From positions 1,798,001 through 1,862,000 of the forward strand of contig NZ_JAVAJF010000001.1 of the NCBI RefSeq assembly GCF_030718085.1: a DNA stretch of 64,000 nt, given 5' to 3'. This stretch comes from Marinobacter sp. MDS2. GTDB lineage: Bacteria > Pseudomonadota > Gammaproteobacteria > Pseudomonadales > Oleiphilaceae. Below, in pieces: positions 25,138-41,266 of the stretch. A model generated the notes under the pieces. The model was not told the DNA's origin and searched no databases. It saw nothing but the letters and a program-made list of their open reading frames with translations. Position 1 is the stretch's first letter; each line of letters begins with the position of its first letter. A program made the position numbers and the translations under genes.

Positions 25138-25156
25138 CTGCATGGGCGCCATGCAG
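25138..25156. other. Palindrome upstream of nhaB
   Basis: The arms CTGCATGG and CCATGCAG around a GCG loop form a perfect 8-bp dyad in the 189-bp gap between nhaB and the COG0523 gene. No T-run follows on either strand, so it is more likely an operator than a terminator. No other gene is seen in this gap. Confidence 0.4.
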
Positions 25157-25232
25157 AGGACTTGGAGTCGTTATAGGATCACGGCCAACGACTCTTCAGT
25201 AAATCAGGAAGCCGTACCTTAAAGTCATTCGC

Positions 25233-26219
25233 TTAAGAAATAAAGCAAGCTGCGCGAAGCTGATGATCCAGATCATCGGGTTGCAGCGTTCGGCTAATAA
25301 TTTCCAGCCGTGATTCCTCGGCGGGCTCCGTTTCCAGGAGCGTTAGTGTGCCTTGCACGGCGTTTAACATCCACCAGCCATCGGTTGTGTGCACCACCCC
25401 TTTAAAGCGTTCAAAGTCCTCGTTACTGGCCAGACTTTGCAGAGCGATCGGATCAAACACGGTGTTTTTGTGGATGCGCCAGCCCATGCTGGTATAGCCA
25501 TCGCCCTTGTTAAAATACGACTGCCAGGGCTCTTCCGCCAGTGAGGGTTTTTCCTCCAGAGTTTTGTTGTGGTGATGGTGGTGAGCTTCAGGAAACTGAG
25601 GCGGAAGTTGGTCAGAATCCCCTGCCAACCATTCTAGAGGGAGCTGCCCTCCACTGATTTGCTCAATGCGCCGCTTTGCCGGTTGCCAGTCACTCGCCCA
25701 AACATCAAACCGGGCTAGCTGTTCGGGTGTGCACAGATCGGCTTTGCTCGCCACCAACAACTCCGCTACGGCTACCTGATCATGAAACTGCCGGCTGGCA
25801 AGCACCCGCTCGTCTTCAAGCCTGCGCGGATCAACCAGGCAAACGGACGTGGAAAGATGCAAAACGTCCCTATAGAACTCACCGGTCAGCGTTTCAATCA
25901 CTTGGGCCGGGTGCCCCAACCCCGTGGGTTCGATGAACAGCCGGTCAGGGCGCGCAAAACTGATCAAACTGTTGAGACCAATCTGCATAGGCAGCCCGGA
26001 GACGCAGCACATGCAGCCGCCTGGCACTTCTTTCACCGCCACGCCCTGATTCGACAGCATGGCGCCATCAATGCCCACTTCCCCAAACTCGTTGACCAAC
26101 ACCGCCCAGCACTCGCCTGCTGGCTTTTGCTTCATCAGATTAAGAATTGCCGTGGTCTTGCCTGCGCCTAGAAAGCCAAGTACCAGGTGCGTGGGTATGC
26201 GTGCCGGGGTGTTTGCCAT
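25233..26219 (-). CDS. CobW/COG0523-family GTPase (metallochaperone)
   Basis: A 328-residue G3E GTPase. The P-loop GFLGAGKTT is at residues 15-23, EFGEVGIDG follows, then the metal-binding CxCC motif as GGCMCC near 66-72, the Walker B-like FIEPTGLGHP and the G4-type ASKAD. A His-rich loop (HHHHH, about residue 210) precedes the C-terminal CobW_C domain. COG0523 proteins insert zinc, cobalt or other metals; the His loop suggests zinc or nickel but no target gene is adjacent to confirm it. It lies directly downstream of the glmS terminator. Confidence 0.88.
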   Translation of the reverse strand: MANTPARIPTHLVLGFLGAGKTTAILNLMKQKPAGECWAVLVNEFGEVGIDGAMLSNQGVAVKEVPGGCMCCVSGLPMQIGLNSLISFARPDRLFIEPTGLGHPAQVIETLTGEFYRDVLHLSTSVCLVDPRRLEDERVLASRQFHDQVAVAELLVASKADLCTPEQLARFDVWASDWQPAKRRIEQISGGQLPLEWLAGDSDQLPPQFPEAHHHHHNKTLEEKPSLAEEPWQSYFNKGDGYTSMGWRIHKNTVFDPIALQSLASNEDFERFKGVVHTTDGWWMLNAVQGTLTLLETEPAEESRLEIISRTLQPDDLDHQLRAACFIS

Positions 26220-26248
26220 TTTTTTATTAAGTCTTTACCAAATCGCCT

Positions 26249-26278
26249 AAAAAGTTACGGCCGGAAACCGGCCGCAAC
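26249..26278 (-). terminator. Rho-independent terminator of glmS
   Basis: On the minus strand a strong hairpin (GTTGCGGCCGG, loop TTT, CCGGCCGTAAC) is followed by TTTTT. It lies about 30 bases after the glmS stop. Confidence 0.85.
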
Positions 26279-26306
26279 TAAAAAACCTGTCAGCGTGGCC
26301 GGTCGG

Positions 26307-28139
26307 TTATTCGACCGTCACGCTCTTGGCGAGGTTACGAGGCTGGTCTACGTCGGTGCCTTTCAGTACCGCGACATGGTACGACAGCAACTGCAGAGGC
26401 ACGGTGTAGACGATTGGTGCGGTGATTTCATGGACCGACGGCAGCTGCATTACATGAATGCCGGGCTCGGCTTTCACGCCAGCGGCTTTGTCAGCAAACA
26501 CAAACAGCTCGCCGCCACGGGCACGCACTTCTTCCAGGTTGGATTTGAGCTTCTCAACCAAGTCGTTGTTGGGGGCAACCGTCACCACCGGCATCTCACT
26601 GTCCACCAGCGCCAGCGGTCCGTGCTTCAGCTCGCCGGCCGGGTAGGCTTCGGCGTGGATGTAGGAGATTTCCTTAAGCTTAAGCGCACCTTCCATCGCC
26701 ACCGGGTACTGAGAGCCACGGCCCAGGAACAGGCTGTGGTTCTTGTCCATGAAGGCTTTGGACATAGTCTCGATTTCGCCGTCCAATGCCAGAACGTCGC
26801 TCACTTGGCCGGGCACCAGGTGCAAAGCTTCAACGATTTCAGCTTCTTTCTCTTCGCTCAGGCCGTTGTGACGGGCCAAGGCCACCGAGAACAACAACAA
26901 GGCTACCAGCTGGGTGGTGAAGGCCTTGGTAGAGGCCACGCCAATTTCCGGGCCGGCCTGGGTCATGATCACCAGGTCGGATTCACGCACCAAGGAGCTG
27001 CCCGGTACGTTGCAAATGGCCAGTGCCGCGCGGAAGCCGGCTTTTTTGGCCTGCCGCAGAGCCGCCAGGGTGTCGGCCGTTTCGCCCGACTGTGAAATGC
27101 ACAGGAACAGAGTGTCCTGCTGAATCACGTGTTTGCGGTAGCGGAACTCGGAGGCCACTTCAACCGAACAGGGCACTCCGGCCAGTTCTTCGATCCAGTA
27201 ACGCGCGACCATACCGGCGTGGTAAGAGGTACCGCAGGCAATAATCTGCACGTGACGCACATTTTCCAGCAGCTTGGCGGCATCGGTACCCAGCGCTTGT
27301 TCCAGAACGCGGCTATCTGTGATGCGGCCGGTCATGGTGGCTTTCACCACCTTTGGCTGCTCGTAGATTTCTTTCAGCATGTAGTGGCGGTATTCGCCTT
27401 TATCGGCCGAATCCGACGCATGCTCAAAGCGGGTGATGCTGCGTTCAACCACGTTACCGTCGCGGTCTTCGATGGCGATCTTGTCCTTGCGGATGTCGGC
27501 GATGTCGCCTTCTTCCAGGAACATGAAACGGTCGGTTACCGGCAACAAGGCCAGTTGGTCAGACGCAATGAAGTTTTCGCCAATGCCCACACCGATAACC
27601 AGCGGGCTGCCTTCACGAGACACCACCATATGATCCGGCTCGTCGGCGTGCACGACCGCCAGGGCGTAAGCGCCGCGCAGACGGGTCATTGCCGTTTTTA
27701 CCGCCTTGTACAGGTTGTTGTCGGCCTGATAATGCTTGTTGATCAGGTGCGCAACCACTTCGGTATCGGTCTGGGAGGTGAACTCGTAGCCTTCGGCTTT
27801 GAGTTCATCGCGCAGTTCCTGATAGTTTTCGATGATACCGTTGTGCACGAGAGCCAGGCGCTCACCCGACATATGCGGGTGCGCGTTCAGCTGTGACGGT
27901 TCACCGTGGGTGGCCCAACGGGTGTGGGCAATGCCCATGTGGCCGGCAACGGGATTGGCTTCGATCGCGTCTGCCAAGGCAGCAACTTTACCAACTTCCC
28001 GGGCGCGCTGAACCTGGGCCTCGGCCCCGACAACGGCCATACCCGCGGAGTCGTAACCCCGATACTCGAGACGGCGAAGGCCCTCCAGCAGAATTCCCTG
28101 GACATCCCGTTCAGATACCGCTCCTACAATCCCACACAT
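26307..28139 (-). CDS. glmS: Glutamine-fructose-6-phosphate aminotransferase
   Basis: A 610-residue enzyme that makes glucosamine-6-phosphate, the first step to UDP-GlcNAc for peptidoglycan and LPS. The N-terminal glutaminase starts MCGIVG with the nucleophile Cys2 and contains [15 protein letters not shown] and [11 protein letters not shown]. Two SIS sugar-isomerase domains follow ([14 protein letters not shown] and [16 protein letters not shown]). The C-terminus ends in the invariant [11 protein letters not shown]. It follows glmU by 29 bases, so both steps of the pathway are co-transcribed. Confidence 0.97.
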   Translation of the reverse strand: MCGIVGAVSERDVQGILLEGLRRLEYRGYDSAGMAVVGAEAQVQRAREVGKVAALADAIEANPVAGHMGIAHTRWATHGEPSQLNAHPHMSGERLALVHNGIIENYQELRDELKAEGYEFTSQTDTEVVAHLINKHYQADNNLYKAVKTAMTRLRGAYALAVVHADEPDHMVVSREGSPLVIGVGIGENFIASDQLALLPVTDRFMFLEEGDIADIRKDKIAIEDRDGNVVERSITRFEHASDSADKGEYRHYMLKEIYEQPKVVKATMTGRITDSRVLEQALGTDAAKLLENVRHVQIIACGTSYHAGMVARYWIEELAGVPCSVEVASEFRYRKHVIQQDTLFLCISQSGETADTLAALRQAKKAGFRAALAICNVPGSSLVRESDLVIMTQAGPEIGVASTKAFTTQLVALLLFSVALARHNGLSEEKEAEIVEALHLVPGQVSDVLALDGEIETMSKAFMDKNHSLFLGRGSQYPVAMEGALKLKEISYIHAEAYPAGELKHGPLALVDSEMPVVTVAPNNDLVEKLKSNLEEVRARGGELFVFADKAAGVKAEPGIHVMQLPSVHEITAPIVYTVPLQLLSYHVAVLKGTDVDQPRNLAKSVTVE

Positions 28140-28168
28140 GCTGCTATCACCTGTTCGTTAATCGGTCT

Positions 28169-29533
<1,365 letters not shown>

Positions 29534-29571
29534 GGGGCGATCAACTCCAAATTCGTTGGTCATCTCATAGT

Positions 29572-29645
29572 AAAAAACCGCATCCCGATGAAGGGCTACT
29601 GGTTTCCTCTCGGAACACCAGCGCCCGCCACCTGCGGATGCGGTT
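29572..29645 (-). terminator. Branched terminator between atpC and glmU
   Basis: An outer stem AACCGCATCC/GGATGCGGTT (29576-29585 with 29636-29645) encloses an inner hairpin (CTGGTTTCC against GGAACACCAG). On the minus strand the outer stem ends in a run of six T, so it should end the atp transcript. Confidence 0.75.
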
Positions 29646-29683
29646 CACTGTCAGGCCTGTCCGGGCACTGACGCAAGCACTGC

Positions 29684-30106
29684 TTATCGCAGGTTCTTGC
29701 GCAGTTTCTGGATAGTGCGCAGCTGAGCGGCGGCTTCTGCCAGCTCTGCTGCGGCCCGGGAGTATTCAAACTCACCTGATTTGTTCGCCAGTGCCTTCTC
29801 GGCTTCCTTCTGGGCTTCCAGAGCTGCAGCTTCGTCTACGTCTTTAGCACGAACTGCAGAGTCGGCCATCAGGGTCACGAGGTTCGGCTGTACTTCGATG
29901 TATCCACCGGATACGTACAGAATTTCCTCAGCGCCACCCTGTTTGATGATCCGCACTGCGCCCGGCTTGAGCGCAGACAGTAGCGGAGCATGGCCAAACT
30001 GAATACCAAGCTCACCCTCGGTGCCGGTGGCGATTAACATCTCCACCAGACCGGAGTAAATTTTCTCTTCGGCACTTACGACGTCACAATGTACGGTCAT
30101 AGCCAT
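29684..30106 (-). CDS. atpC: ATP synthase F1 epsilon subunit
   Basis: 140 residues. The N-terminal beta-sandwich includes [19 protein letters not shown] and [19 protein letters not shown]; the C-terminal helical hairpin ends in [12 protein letters not shown]. It is part of the rotor and can inhibit ATP hydrolysis. Last gene of the atp operon. Confidence 0.96.
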   Translation of the reverse strand: MAMTVHCDVVSAEEKIYSGLVEMLIATGTEGELGIQFGHAPLLSALKPGAVRIIKQGGAEEILYVSGGYIEVQPNLVTLMADSAVRAKDVDEAAALEAQKEAEKALANKSGEFEYSRAAAELAEAAAQLRTIQKLRKNLR

Positions 30107-30143
30107 TTCTTACGCCTCTTGCGTCTGAAAGTGAAGAAAGGTG

Positions 30144-31562
<1,419 letters not shown>

Positions 31563-31592
31563 TCAATAAAACCAGTAGGTTAGTGAGCGCGA

Positions 31593-32453
31593 TCAAACAG
31601 ATGCTGCGCCGCTCACGATCTCCGAAATCTCTTGTGTGATCGCTGCCTGACGGGCCTTGTTATAAGCCAGCTGGAGCTCATCAATGATGCCACCAGCGTT
31701 GTCAGTTGCGCTCTTCATAGCGATCATCCGGGCGGCCTGCTCACAGGCCAGATTTTCTACCACACCCTGATACACCTGGGATTCGATATAACGTGGCATC
31801 AACCCGTCAAGAATCGGACGTGAGTCCGGCTCGTAGATGTAATCCCACTGGCGACCGATGTCGTCATCTGAACCTTCCGGCAGAGGCAAGAGCTGCTCTG
31901 ACTTCGGGCTTTGCGTCATGGTGTTTACAAACTCGTTGCTGATCAGGAACAGGCGATCAATCTTGCCTTCCTCGAACGCATTCAGCATCACCTTAACGCT
32001 GCCAATCAGCTGTTCCGCACTTGGGCTGTCGCCCATGTGGGTCAGGGCTGCCACCACATTTCCGCCGTAGCTGCGGAAAAAGGAGGCGGCTTTCTGGCCG
32101 ATGGCACAGATATCGGTCTCAATACCTTTTTCTTTCCATTCACGCATTTCGCGCACGAGCAGTTTGAACGCGTTCGTGTTCAAACCACCACACAGACCGC
32201 GGTCTGAGGAAACTACAATGTAGCCTACCCGCTTGACCTCGCGCTCCTGCATGAACGGATGACGGTAATCTTTGTTGGACTTGGCAATATGTCCGATTAC
32301 CTGACGCATCTTTTCGGCATACGGGCGAGTCGCCTGCATGCGTTCCTGAGCTTTACGCATCTTACTTGCCGCCACCATTTCCATGGCGGAAGTGATCTTC
32401 TGCGTGCTCTTGATGCTTCCGATCTGGTTACGTATTTCTTTTCCGACGGCCAT
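31593..32453 (-). CDS. atpG: ATP synthase F1 gamma subunit
   Basis: 286 residues. The N-terminal rotor helix starts [34 protein letters not shown] and the C-terminal helix ends with [27 protein letters not shown]. The middle Rossmann-like domain contains [11 protein letters not shown]. It forms the central shaft of F1. Confidence 0.97.
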   Translation of the reverse strand: MAVGKEIRNQIGSIKSTQKITSAMEMVAASKMRKAQERMQATRPYAEKMRQVIGHIAKSNKDYRHPFMQEREVKRVGYIVVSSDRGLCGGLNTNAFKLLVREMREWKEKGIETDICAIGQKAASFFRSYGGNVVAALTHMGDSPSAEQLIGSVKVMLNAFEEGKIDRLFLISNEFVNTMTQSPKSEQLLPLPEGSDDDIGRQWDYIYEPDSRPILDGLMPRYIESQVYQGVVENLACEQAARMIAMKSATDNAGGIIDELQLAYNKARQAAITQEISEIVSGAASV

Positions 32454-32523
32454 AAGTCACTGCCTTTTCAAGTTAGACACTCAAAGGGACCAGCAGGCCC
32501 GCTTATCGGCGGGCCCAATGGAT

Positions 32524-34068
<1,545 letters not shown>

Positions 34069-34096
34069 GCCTTTGTCCTCAAACCTTGTGCTGAAA

Positions 34097-34633
34097 TCAG
34101 GAGCCCAGAGCTTTGGCCATTCTGGCCAGCTTGCCACGGACTGAAGCGTCGATAACCAGGTCGCCTGTGCGTACTACCACGCCGCCGATCAGAGACTGAT
34201 CCACTGCGGTTTCAAGCTCAACCTTGCGCTCCAGCTTTCTGGACAATGCGTCAATCAGTTTCTGTTGCTCGTCGCCCGACAGCTCGAATGCGGTATCGAT
34301 TGTCAGCTTAACGGATTGCTCCAGATCTGCACGATACAGAGCGAATAACGCAGAAACTTCTGGTAACAGGGCCAGACGCTTGTTTTCAGCAAGAATCAAC
34401 AGGAAGTTTCTGAGTGCTTCAGGCAGCGGCTCTTCAAAACAGTCTGCGAAGAGTTCCGCCTTGCGTTGCTCAGACAGGCCAGGATTGGCCAGGATGTTCA
34501 CTACCTCTTGGTCAGCCGCAACCTGAGCTGCGAAAGCCAGAGCCTGATCCCACTGATCAACGGCATTCTGGTCCTGCGCGGCTTTAAAAACGGCTTTCGC
34601 GTAGGGTCGGGCTAACGTAGTTAGTTCTGCCAT
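34097..34633 (-). CDS. atpH: ATP synthase F1 delta subunit
   Basis: 178 residues: [14 protein letters not shown] at the N-terminus, a helical bundle, and the C-terminal signature [30 protein letters not shown]. It links the peripheral stalk to the top of F1. Confidence 0.97.
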   Translation of the reverse strand: MAELTTLARPYAKAVFKAAQDQNAVDQWDQALAFAAQVAADQEVVNILANPGLSEQRKAELFADCFEEPLPEALRNFLLILAENKRLALLPEVSALFALYRADLEQSVKLTIDTAFELSGDEQQKLIDALSRKLERKVELETAVDQSLIGGVVVRTGDLVIDASVRGKLARMAKALGS

Positions 34634-34645
34634 GATGACCCTCTA

Positions 34646-35116
34646 TTAGAGTTCTGCGGCCAGCTTTTCCAGCATCTCGCTGTGAGCTTTGCCGTCGACA
34701 GAGGTTTCCAGAATCTTCTCGGCACCTGCAACAGCCAAAGCTGCTACTTCATTTCTCAGTGCGTCGCGAGCCTGAACACGCTCCTGTTGAATTTCTGCCC
34801 TGGCCTGTTCAATAAGCTTTTCGCCTTCTTTGCGAGCGTCGTCCTTGGAGGCTTCGACGATCTGGGCGGCACGCTTGTTGGCCTGGTCAATCAGGGCTGC
34901 AGCTTCTTCTTTCGCTGTGCGCAGTTCCTTGGCCGCTTTCTCTTGAGCAAGCTCAAGATCGAGGGATGCACGGTCTGCGGCGGAAAGGCCGTCTGCAATT
35001 TTCTTCTGGCGCGCTTCCATGGCTGCCGTGATCGGCGGCCATACATACTTGACGCAGAACCAGACGAAAATAGCGAAGGCAATTGATTGCCCTATCAACG
35101 TAAGGTTTATATTCAC
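34646..35116 (-). CDS. atpF: ATP synthase F0 b subunit
   Basis: 156 residues: one N-terminal membrane helix ([23 protein letters not shown]) followed by a long, charged helix rich in Ala, Glu and Lys ([12 protein letters not shown] to EKLAAEL), typical of the dimeric peripheral stalk. Twelve bases upstream of atpH. Confidence 0.97.
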   Translation of the reverse strand: MNINLTLIGQSIAFAIFVWFCVKYVWPPITAAMEARQKKIADGLSAADRASLDLELAQEKAAKELRTAKEEAAALIDQANKRAAQIVEASKDDARKEGEKLIEQARAEIQQERVQARDALRNEVAALAVAGAEKILETSVDGKAHSEMLEKLAAEL

Positions 35117-35205
35117 GGCAATATACCTCTTGCTATTCGTTGCGTCCTGGTTTCCGGAAATAGGGCGCGGTGACTTTCACCAGCGCCCTGCATTCGCGGT
35201 CTAAA

Positions 35206-35460
<255 letters not shown>

Positions 35461-35487
35461 TTAAGGGTTTGTGTATTTAAGGGTAAA

Positions 35488-36357
<870 letters not shown>

Positions 36358-36750
36358 TCATCGCTGTGGTTGCGGCCGGATAAGCCAGCGCAATGCCGTA
36401 CCCATCACAACCATCACAGCAAAAGTGAATAACAGAGCCGGTACATGTACTGGCTCCATTAAAGTGAAAACGGCCGCAAAAAAAATTGCGGTAAGGGCGA
36501 GTTTAATGCTCTCGGCCCTGAACATATTTCCAACCGCCACATGAATCTGGCGGGCGCCCTGATACCGAAAGGTCCGATGGGCAAAATACGCGTTTGGTAT
36601 GACAAAAATAAGACCGCCGATAAACGCGGAATAACCAGCCAAACGACTTTCTGTTAACCAAAACAGACTGAGAATGATCAGTGTGGCCATCTCTATGGTG
36701 AGCCACTTCGCCAGCGGCACGTACGTGATGGCTTTCCTATAACGGGTCAT
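36358..36750 (-). CDS. atpI: ATP synthase accessory subunit I
   Basis: 130 residues with four hydrophobic helices, including LAGYSAFIGGLIFVIPNAYFA, the AtpI/YqjQ signature. AtpI helps assemble the c ring. I prefer ATG 36750, which has AGGTG five bases upstream; ATG 36765 would leave only about an eight-base leader from the predicted transcript start. First gene of the operon. Confidence 0.88.
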   Translation of the reverse strand: MTRYRKAITYVPLAKWLTIEMATLIILSLFWLTESRLAGYSAFIGGLIFVIPNAYFAHRTFRYQGARQIHVAVGNMFRAESIKLALTAIFFAAVFTLMEPVHVPALLFTFAVMVVMGTALRWLIRPQPQR

Positions 36751-36779
36751 ATCACCTACTGTCATTCCAAGCGCGCGGA

Positions 36780-36808
36780 ATTATATGTGTTAACCGCTAG
36801 CGGTTCAA
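36780..36808 (-). promoter_or_regulatory. Strong sigma70 promoter of the atp operon, with a palindrome in its spacer
   Basis: On the minus strand, -35 TTGAAC (36803-36808) and the perfect -10 TATAAT (36780-36785) are 17 bases apart. The 14-bp perfect palindrome AACCGCTAGCGGTT (36792-36805) overlaps the spacer and -35, a position where a bound repressor would block RNA polymerase. The rest of the 200-bp gap to parB shows no gene. Confidence 0.8.
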
Positions 36809-36965
36809 CTGAGTCTTGGGGATAATCTGGATGTTTTTTAAGCAATTGAAGGTAACAGACGCTTCAACTTCACACAAGTTGTGGTCTGCAACCTATCGCG
36901 CAACCACATCTGGTGTTTACTGGTGAAACTAGGCCTTTCGGATGATTTCGCTAAATTTTCGGGTG

Positions 36966-37859
36966 TCAGCGAATATGACCCAATATTCCATCAAGTTCAT
37001 CCAATGATGTGTATTCGATCACCAGCTTACCCTTGCCCCGCTTGCCATGAGCGATCGATACGCGGGCGCCCAAACGCTCGGAAAGATCGTCTTGCAGGGC
37101 GCGAATGTTCGGATCAAGCGCTTGCTTCTCTTCCCCCTTTTCTTCCGGGGATTCCTGCTGCAACCGACGAACCAGTGCTTCGGTCTGACGCACAGAAAGG
37201 GATTTGGCAACAACCTGCCGCGCCACTTGCATTTGTTGCTCCGGCGGCAACGTCAGCATGGCCCGACCATGCCCCATTTCCAGATCACCATGCTCCAGCA
37301 TGGTCCGCACGTCTTCGGTCAGACCAATCAAACGCAAGAGGTTGGTAATGGTGGTACGGGACTTACCCACAGCCTCGGCAACCTGTGCCTGGGTCAAACC
37401 AAACTCGTCTTGCAAGCGCTGCAGAGCGAAGGCTTCTTCGATCGGGTTGAGGTTTTCACGCTGGATATTTTCAATCAGCGCCATGGCGATGGCGGCTTCA
37501 TCCGGTACTTCACGGATGATGGCGGGGATGCTGTCCAGCTCGGCCAGCTGAGTGGCGCGCCAACGCCGTTCGCCGGCAATCAATTCATAGCGACCATCCT
37601 CGATGGCTCGAACCACGACCGGCTGCATGACACCTTGTTGGCGAATAGAGTCCGCTAGTTCCTGCAACGCGGCCGGATCCATATCGCGGCGCGGTTGGTA
37701 ACGGCCACGCTGGATAAGGTCAACAGGTATGTCCTGCATCTCGCCGTCGCGCTTTGTGCTTTCGCTGCTCTGATTGAGGTTCACTTTGGAACCCTGCAAC
37801 AGAGCCCCTAAACCACGTTCGCCCAAGCCTCGCTTCTTCGCCGCCATGGTAGTAGTCAT
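36966..37859 (-). CDS. parB: Chromosome-partitioning protein ParB
   Basis: 297 residues. The N-terminal CTPase/ParB domain contains YQPRRDMDPAALQELADSIRQQGVMQPVVVR and GERRWRAT (the CTP-binding GERRxR motif). ENIQRENLNPIEEA and the helix-turn-helix GLTQAQVAEAVGKSRTTITNLLRL bind parS. The C-terminal dimer domain ends the protein. It overlaps nothing and follows parA by 48 bases. A parS site is visible in recF at 63468. Confidence 0.97.
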   Translation of the reverse strand: MTTTMAAKKRGLGERGLGALLQGSKVNLNQSSESTKRDGEMQDIPVDLIQRGRYQPRRDMDPAALQELADSIRQQGVMQPVVVRAIEDGRYELIAGERRWRATQLAELDSIPAIIREVPDEAAIAMALIENIQRENLNPIEEAFALQRLQDEFGLTQAQVAEAVGKSRTTITNLLRLIGLTEDVRTMLEHGDLEMGHGRAMLTLPPEQQMQVARQVVAKSLSVRQTEALVRRLQQESPEEKGEEKQALDPNIRALQDDLSERLGARVSIAHGKRGKGKLVIEYTSLDELDGILGHIR

Positions 37860-37907
37860 TCTTCCTAGTGAAATAATGGATGCATGGTTGCCTGACGGCG
37901 AACTATG

Positions 37908-38702
37908 TTACACCGCAACGGCGCTGGATGTCTTTTTTGTCCCGTGCCGACGGACCATCTCACCGGCCATCGCCAGGTAGGCAATGGCGCCCTTTGATGC
38001 TTTGTCATAGTTCAGCGCCGGCATGCCGTAGCTCGGTGCCTCTGCCAATCGCACGTTTCGGGGAATCACCGCCCGATACACCTTATCGCCGAAATACTCG
38101 CGTAACTGACCGGATACATCCAGTGTCAGGCTGTTGCGCGGATCGTACATGGTGCGCAAGATGCCTTCCATCTCTAACTGGGGATTCACCGTTTCCTTGA
38201 TTTGCTCCACGGTGTTCATCAATGCCGCCAGTCCTTCCAGGGCATAGTATTCACACTGCATGGGGATCAGCACGGAATCGGCTGCCGAGAGTGAGTTCAC
38301 GGTTAACAGGTTTAGTGAAGGCGGACAGTCGATCAGAATGTAATCGTAATTGTCCCGCACGTCACTCAAGGCCAGGCGCAACCGGTGTTCACGGCCAATC
38401 TCGTTCATCAGCTCAACTTCGGCGGCGGTCAGGTCGCCGTTACCCGGTAACAAGTCGAAACCGGCCGGATCGGTTTTTACCAACACTTCGTCTGCCGTCG
38501 CGCGCTTGGTCAGCAGATCATAGCCGGACAGCTCAAGCGTGTTTTTATCCACACCACTGCCCATGGTGGCATTGCCCTGTGGATCCATATCTACCAATAA
38601 TACCCGGCGTTTGATAGCAACCAACGACGCAGCAAGATTGACGCAGGTGGTGGTTTTACCCACACCGCCTTTTTGATTGGTCACTGCAATCACGCGCGTC
38701 AT
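37908..38702 (-). CDS. parA: Chromosome-partitioning ATPase ParA
   Basis: 264 residues with the deviant Walker A motif KGGVGKTT at residues 11-18, NLAASL, VDMDPQGNATMG and DCPPSLNLLTVNSL. ParA gradients on the nucleoid move ParB-parS complexes apart. Between rsmG and parB in the conserved origin-proximal cluster. Confidence 0.97.
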   Translation of the reverse strand: MTRVIAVTNQKGGVGKTTTCVNLAASLVAIKRRVLLVDMDPQGNATMGSGVDKNTLELSGYDLLTKRATADEVLVKTDPAGFDLLPGNGDLTAAEVELMNEIGREHRLRLALSDVRDNYDYILIDCPPSLNLLTVNSLSAADSVLIPMQCEYYALEGLAALMNTVEQIKETVNPQLEMEGILRTMYDPRNSLTLDVSGQLREYFGDKVYRAVIPRNVRLAEAPSYGMPALNYDKASKGAIAYLAMAGEMVRRHGTKKTSSAVAV

Positions 38703-38725
38703 GCTTTGCCTCCTGCTATTGCGGT

Positions 38726-39370
38726 TTACCGGGATGATGGGTGTCGGGTGACGATCAACAGGTGTCGTTCACCATCGGCACCGGGCACTTTCAGAGAATG
38801 GTTGGATTCTACCTGCCAACGGCTTGGAAGGGCAGCTACTTCATCATCCGGATACTGACCTTTCATCGCAAGAAACTCACCGTCTTGCGCCAAAAGTTGT
38901 CCACACCAGGACACCAGATTCTCTAAAGCGGTAAACGCCCGGCTGCTGATCTGACGAAACGGCTGCTCAGGCTGGCAATCTTCGGCGCGGCCGTGGATAA
39001 CCTCGACATTCTTCAAACCCAATTCCAATACACACTGATTCAAAAACCGGGTTTTCTTGCCATTGCTGTCCAGAAGCGTGAAGCGCTTGTCCGGGAACAC
39101 GATGGCCAGAGGAATACCGGGCATACCACCACCGGCACCTACATCGAGCAAGTGATCGGTGGTTACCCAAGACATGATGCTCAGGCTATCCAATAGCTGC
39201 CGCGACACCATCACTCGTTCATCGCGGACGGCGGTGAGGTTGTAGGCCTTGTTCCATTTATTCAGCAGAGCGAGAAAAGCCAGCAACTGTTGTTGCTGGC
39301 CATCACTCAAGGAAAGCTGCATTTCAGCCAGCCCATCTCGGAGCTGGCTCTGCCACTGTGGATAAGTCAT
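38726..39370 (-). CDS. rsmG: 16S rRNA (guanine527-N7)-methyltransferase
   Basis: 214 residues with the SAM-binding motif LLDVGAGGGMPGIPLAI, preceded by NLTAVRD and followed by SSRAFTALENLVSWC and a C-terminal LLIVTRHPSSR. It methylates 16S rRNA near the decoding site; loss gives low-level streptomycin resistance in other bacteria. It follows mnmG by nine bases. A perfect DnaA box lies at its start codon. Confidence 0.96.
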   Translation of the reverse strand: MTYPQWQSQLRDGLAEMQLSLSDGQQQQLLAFLALLNKWNKAYNLTAVRDERVMVSRQLLDSLSIMSWVTTDHLLDVGAGGGMPGIPLAIVFPDKRFTLLDSNGKKTRFLNQCVLELGLKNVEVIHGRAEDCQPEQPFRQISSRAFTALENLVSWCGQLLAQDGEFLAMKGQYPDDEVAALPSRWQVESNHSLKVPGADGERHLLIVTRHPSSR

Positions 39371-39379
39371 AGAGTTGGA

Positions 39380-41266
39380 TCAGGCGCTTTGTTTGCGGAG
39401 AAGATCCCGCTTTTTCAGGTGAACGAGGATTTGGCTGATCGCGGCCGGGGTCACGCCCTGAATGCGAGAAGCCTGAGCGACGGTTTCCGGGCGCACTTCC
39501 TGCAACTTCTGTTTGATCTCGTTGGACAAACCGCCGATCACTTCGTAATCCAGGTCTACAGGCAACCGGGTGTTCTCGTTCTTGCGCAGACGCTCGATTT
39601 CATCGGCCTGGCGGGAAATGTAGCCTTCGTACTTCACTTCGATTTCCACTTGCTCGGCCACAACCGGATCTTCCGCACGATCACCGCCAATGTCGGCAAT
39701 GTGCTGGTACACGATTTCCGGGCGGCGCAGCAGTTCGGCCAGAGACTGGTCACGGGTCATCGGTTGCTTGAGGAATCCGTTGGCGCGCTCGCCAGCTTCC
39801 GTGTTCGGGTGAATGCGGGTTTCTTCCAAACGGCGGCGCTCGCTGATGATGGCTTCGCTCTTTTCGCAGAACTTCTGCCAGCGGTCATCATCAACCAGAC
39901 CCAGCTTGCGACCGGTTTCGGTCAAACGCAGGTCGGCGTTGTCTTCGCGCAGAATCAAACGGTATTCGGCACGGCTGGTGAACATACGGTAAGGCTCACT
40001 GGTGCCCATGGTGATCAGATCGTCAACCAATACACCCAGATACGCTTCGTCCCGGCGCGGATACCACTCGTCTTTATCTTGCGCACGCAGCGCCGCGTTG
40101 ATACCCGCCAGCAAGCCTTGCGCACCGGCTTCTTCGTACCCGGTGGTACCGTTGATCTGGCCGGCGAAATACAGGCCCTGGATAAACTTGGTTTCCAGCG
40201 TGTGACGCAGATCCTGCGGGTTCAGGTAATCGTACTCGATGGCATAACCCGGGCGCAGTATGTGAGCGTTTTCAAAACCGGGAATGGATTGCACGGCTTT
40301 GAGCTGAATATCGAACGGCAAGCTGGTGGAAATACCATTCGGGTATAGCTCGTTGGTGGTCAAACCTTCCGGCTCTACAAAGATCTGGTGTGAATCCTTA
40401 TCGGCAAAACGATTCACCTTGTCTTCAATCGACGGGCAGTAGCGCGGCCCAACACCTTCAATGTTGCCGCCGAACATAGGCGAGCGGTCGAAGCCACTGC
40501 GAATAATGTCGTGGGTTTCCTCGGTGGTCCGGGTAACGTAGCAGCAGACCTGCTCCGGGTGCTCATCTCTACTGCCAATGAATGACATTACCGGTGCTGG
40601 GGTATCACCCCACTGCTCCTGCATGACCGAGAAATCCACCGTGCGGGCATCAATCCGCGGCGGGGTACCGGTTTTCAGCCGGCCCACATTAAAAGGCAGC
40701 TCCCGCAGGCGCTTGGCCAAGGCATTGGCTGGGGCATCGCCCGCGCGGCCGCCAGCATGGTTCTGCATACCAATGTGGATAACTCCGCCAAGGAAGGTGC
40801 CGGTGGTGAGTACCACGGTTTTCGCGTTAAAACGGATGCCGGTCTGGGTCACCACACCCACCACCTGATCGTTTTCCACAATCAAATCATCGGCGGCTTG
40901 CTGGAACAGCGTTAGATTGGGCTGATTTTCCAGCGTGTGGCGAATCGCCGCTTTGTACAGCACCCGGTCTGCCTGAGCGCGTGTTGCGCGAACAGCCGGG
41001 CCCTTGCGAGCATTCAATACTCTAAACTGGATACCGGACTGGTCGGTGGCTCGGGCCATGGCGCCGCCCAAGGCATCGATTTCTTTCACCAGATGGCTCT
41101 TACCGATACCACCAATGGCGGGGTTACAGGACATCTGCCCCAAGGTTTCAATGTTGTGGGTCAGCAACAGGGTTGCTGAACCCATGCGCGCGGCCGCCAA
41201 AGCGGCTTCAGTACCGGCATGGCCACCACCAATGACTATGACATCGAAACGGGTTGGAAAATCCAC
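39380..41266 (-). CDS. mnmG: tRNA modification enzyme MnmG (GidA)
   Basis: 628 residues, the same length as in E. coli, when started at the GTG 41266 ([20 protein letters not shown]), with GAGGTG just before it; the frame runs on to 41347. The FAD site is GGGHAG, and [21 protein letters not shown] and [15 protein letters not shown] are diagnostic. With MnmE it installs the cmnm5 group on U34 of tRNAs. MnmE is encoded 13 kb away here. Confidence 0.97.
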   Translation of the reverse strand: MDFPTRFDVIVIGGGHAGTEAALAAARMGSATLLLTHNIETLGQMSCNPAIGGIGKSHLVKEIDALGGAMARATDQSGIQFRVLNARKGPAVRATRAQADRVLYKAAIRHTLENQPNLTLFQQAADDLIVENDQVVGVVTQTGIRFNAKTVVLTTGTFLGGVIHIGMQNHAGGRAGDAPANALAKRLRELPFNVGRLKTGTPPRIDARTVDFSVMQEQWGDTPAPVMSFIGSRDEHPEQVCCYVTRTTEETHDIIRSGFDRSPMFGGNIEGVGPRYCPSIEDKVNRFADKDSHQIFVEPEGLTTNELYPNGISTSLPFDIQLKAVQSIPGFENAHILRPGYAIEYDYLNPQDLRHTLETKFIQGLYFAGQINGTTGYEEAGAQGLLAGINAALRAQDKDEWYPRRDEAYLGVLVDDLITMGTSEPYRMFTSRAEYRLILREDNADLRLTETGRKLGLVDDDRWQKFCEKSEAIISERRRLEETRIHPNTEAGERANGFLKQPMTRDQSLAELLRRPEIVYQHIADIGGDRAEDPVVAEQVEIEVKYEGYISRQADEIERLRKNENTRLPVDLDYEVIGGLSNEIKQKLQEVRPETVAQASRIQGVTPAAISQILVHLKKRDLLRKQSA

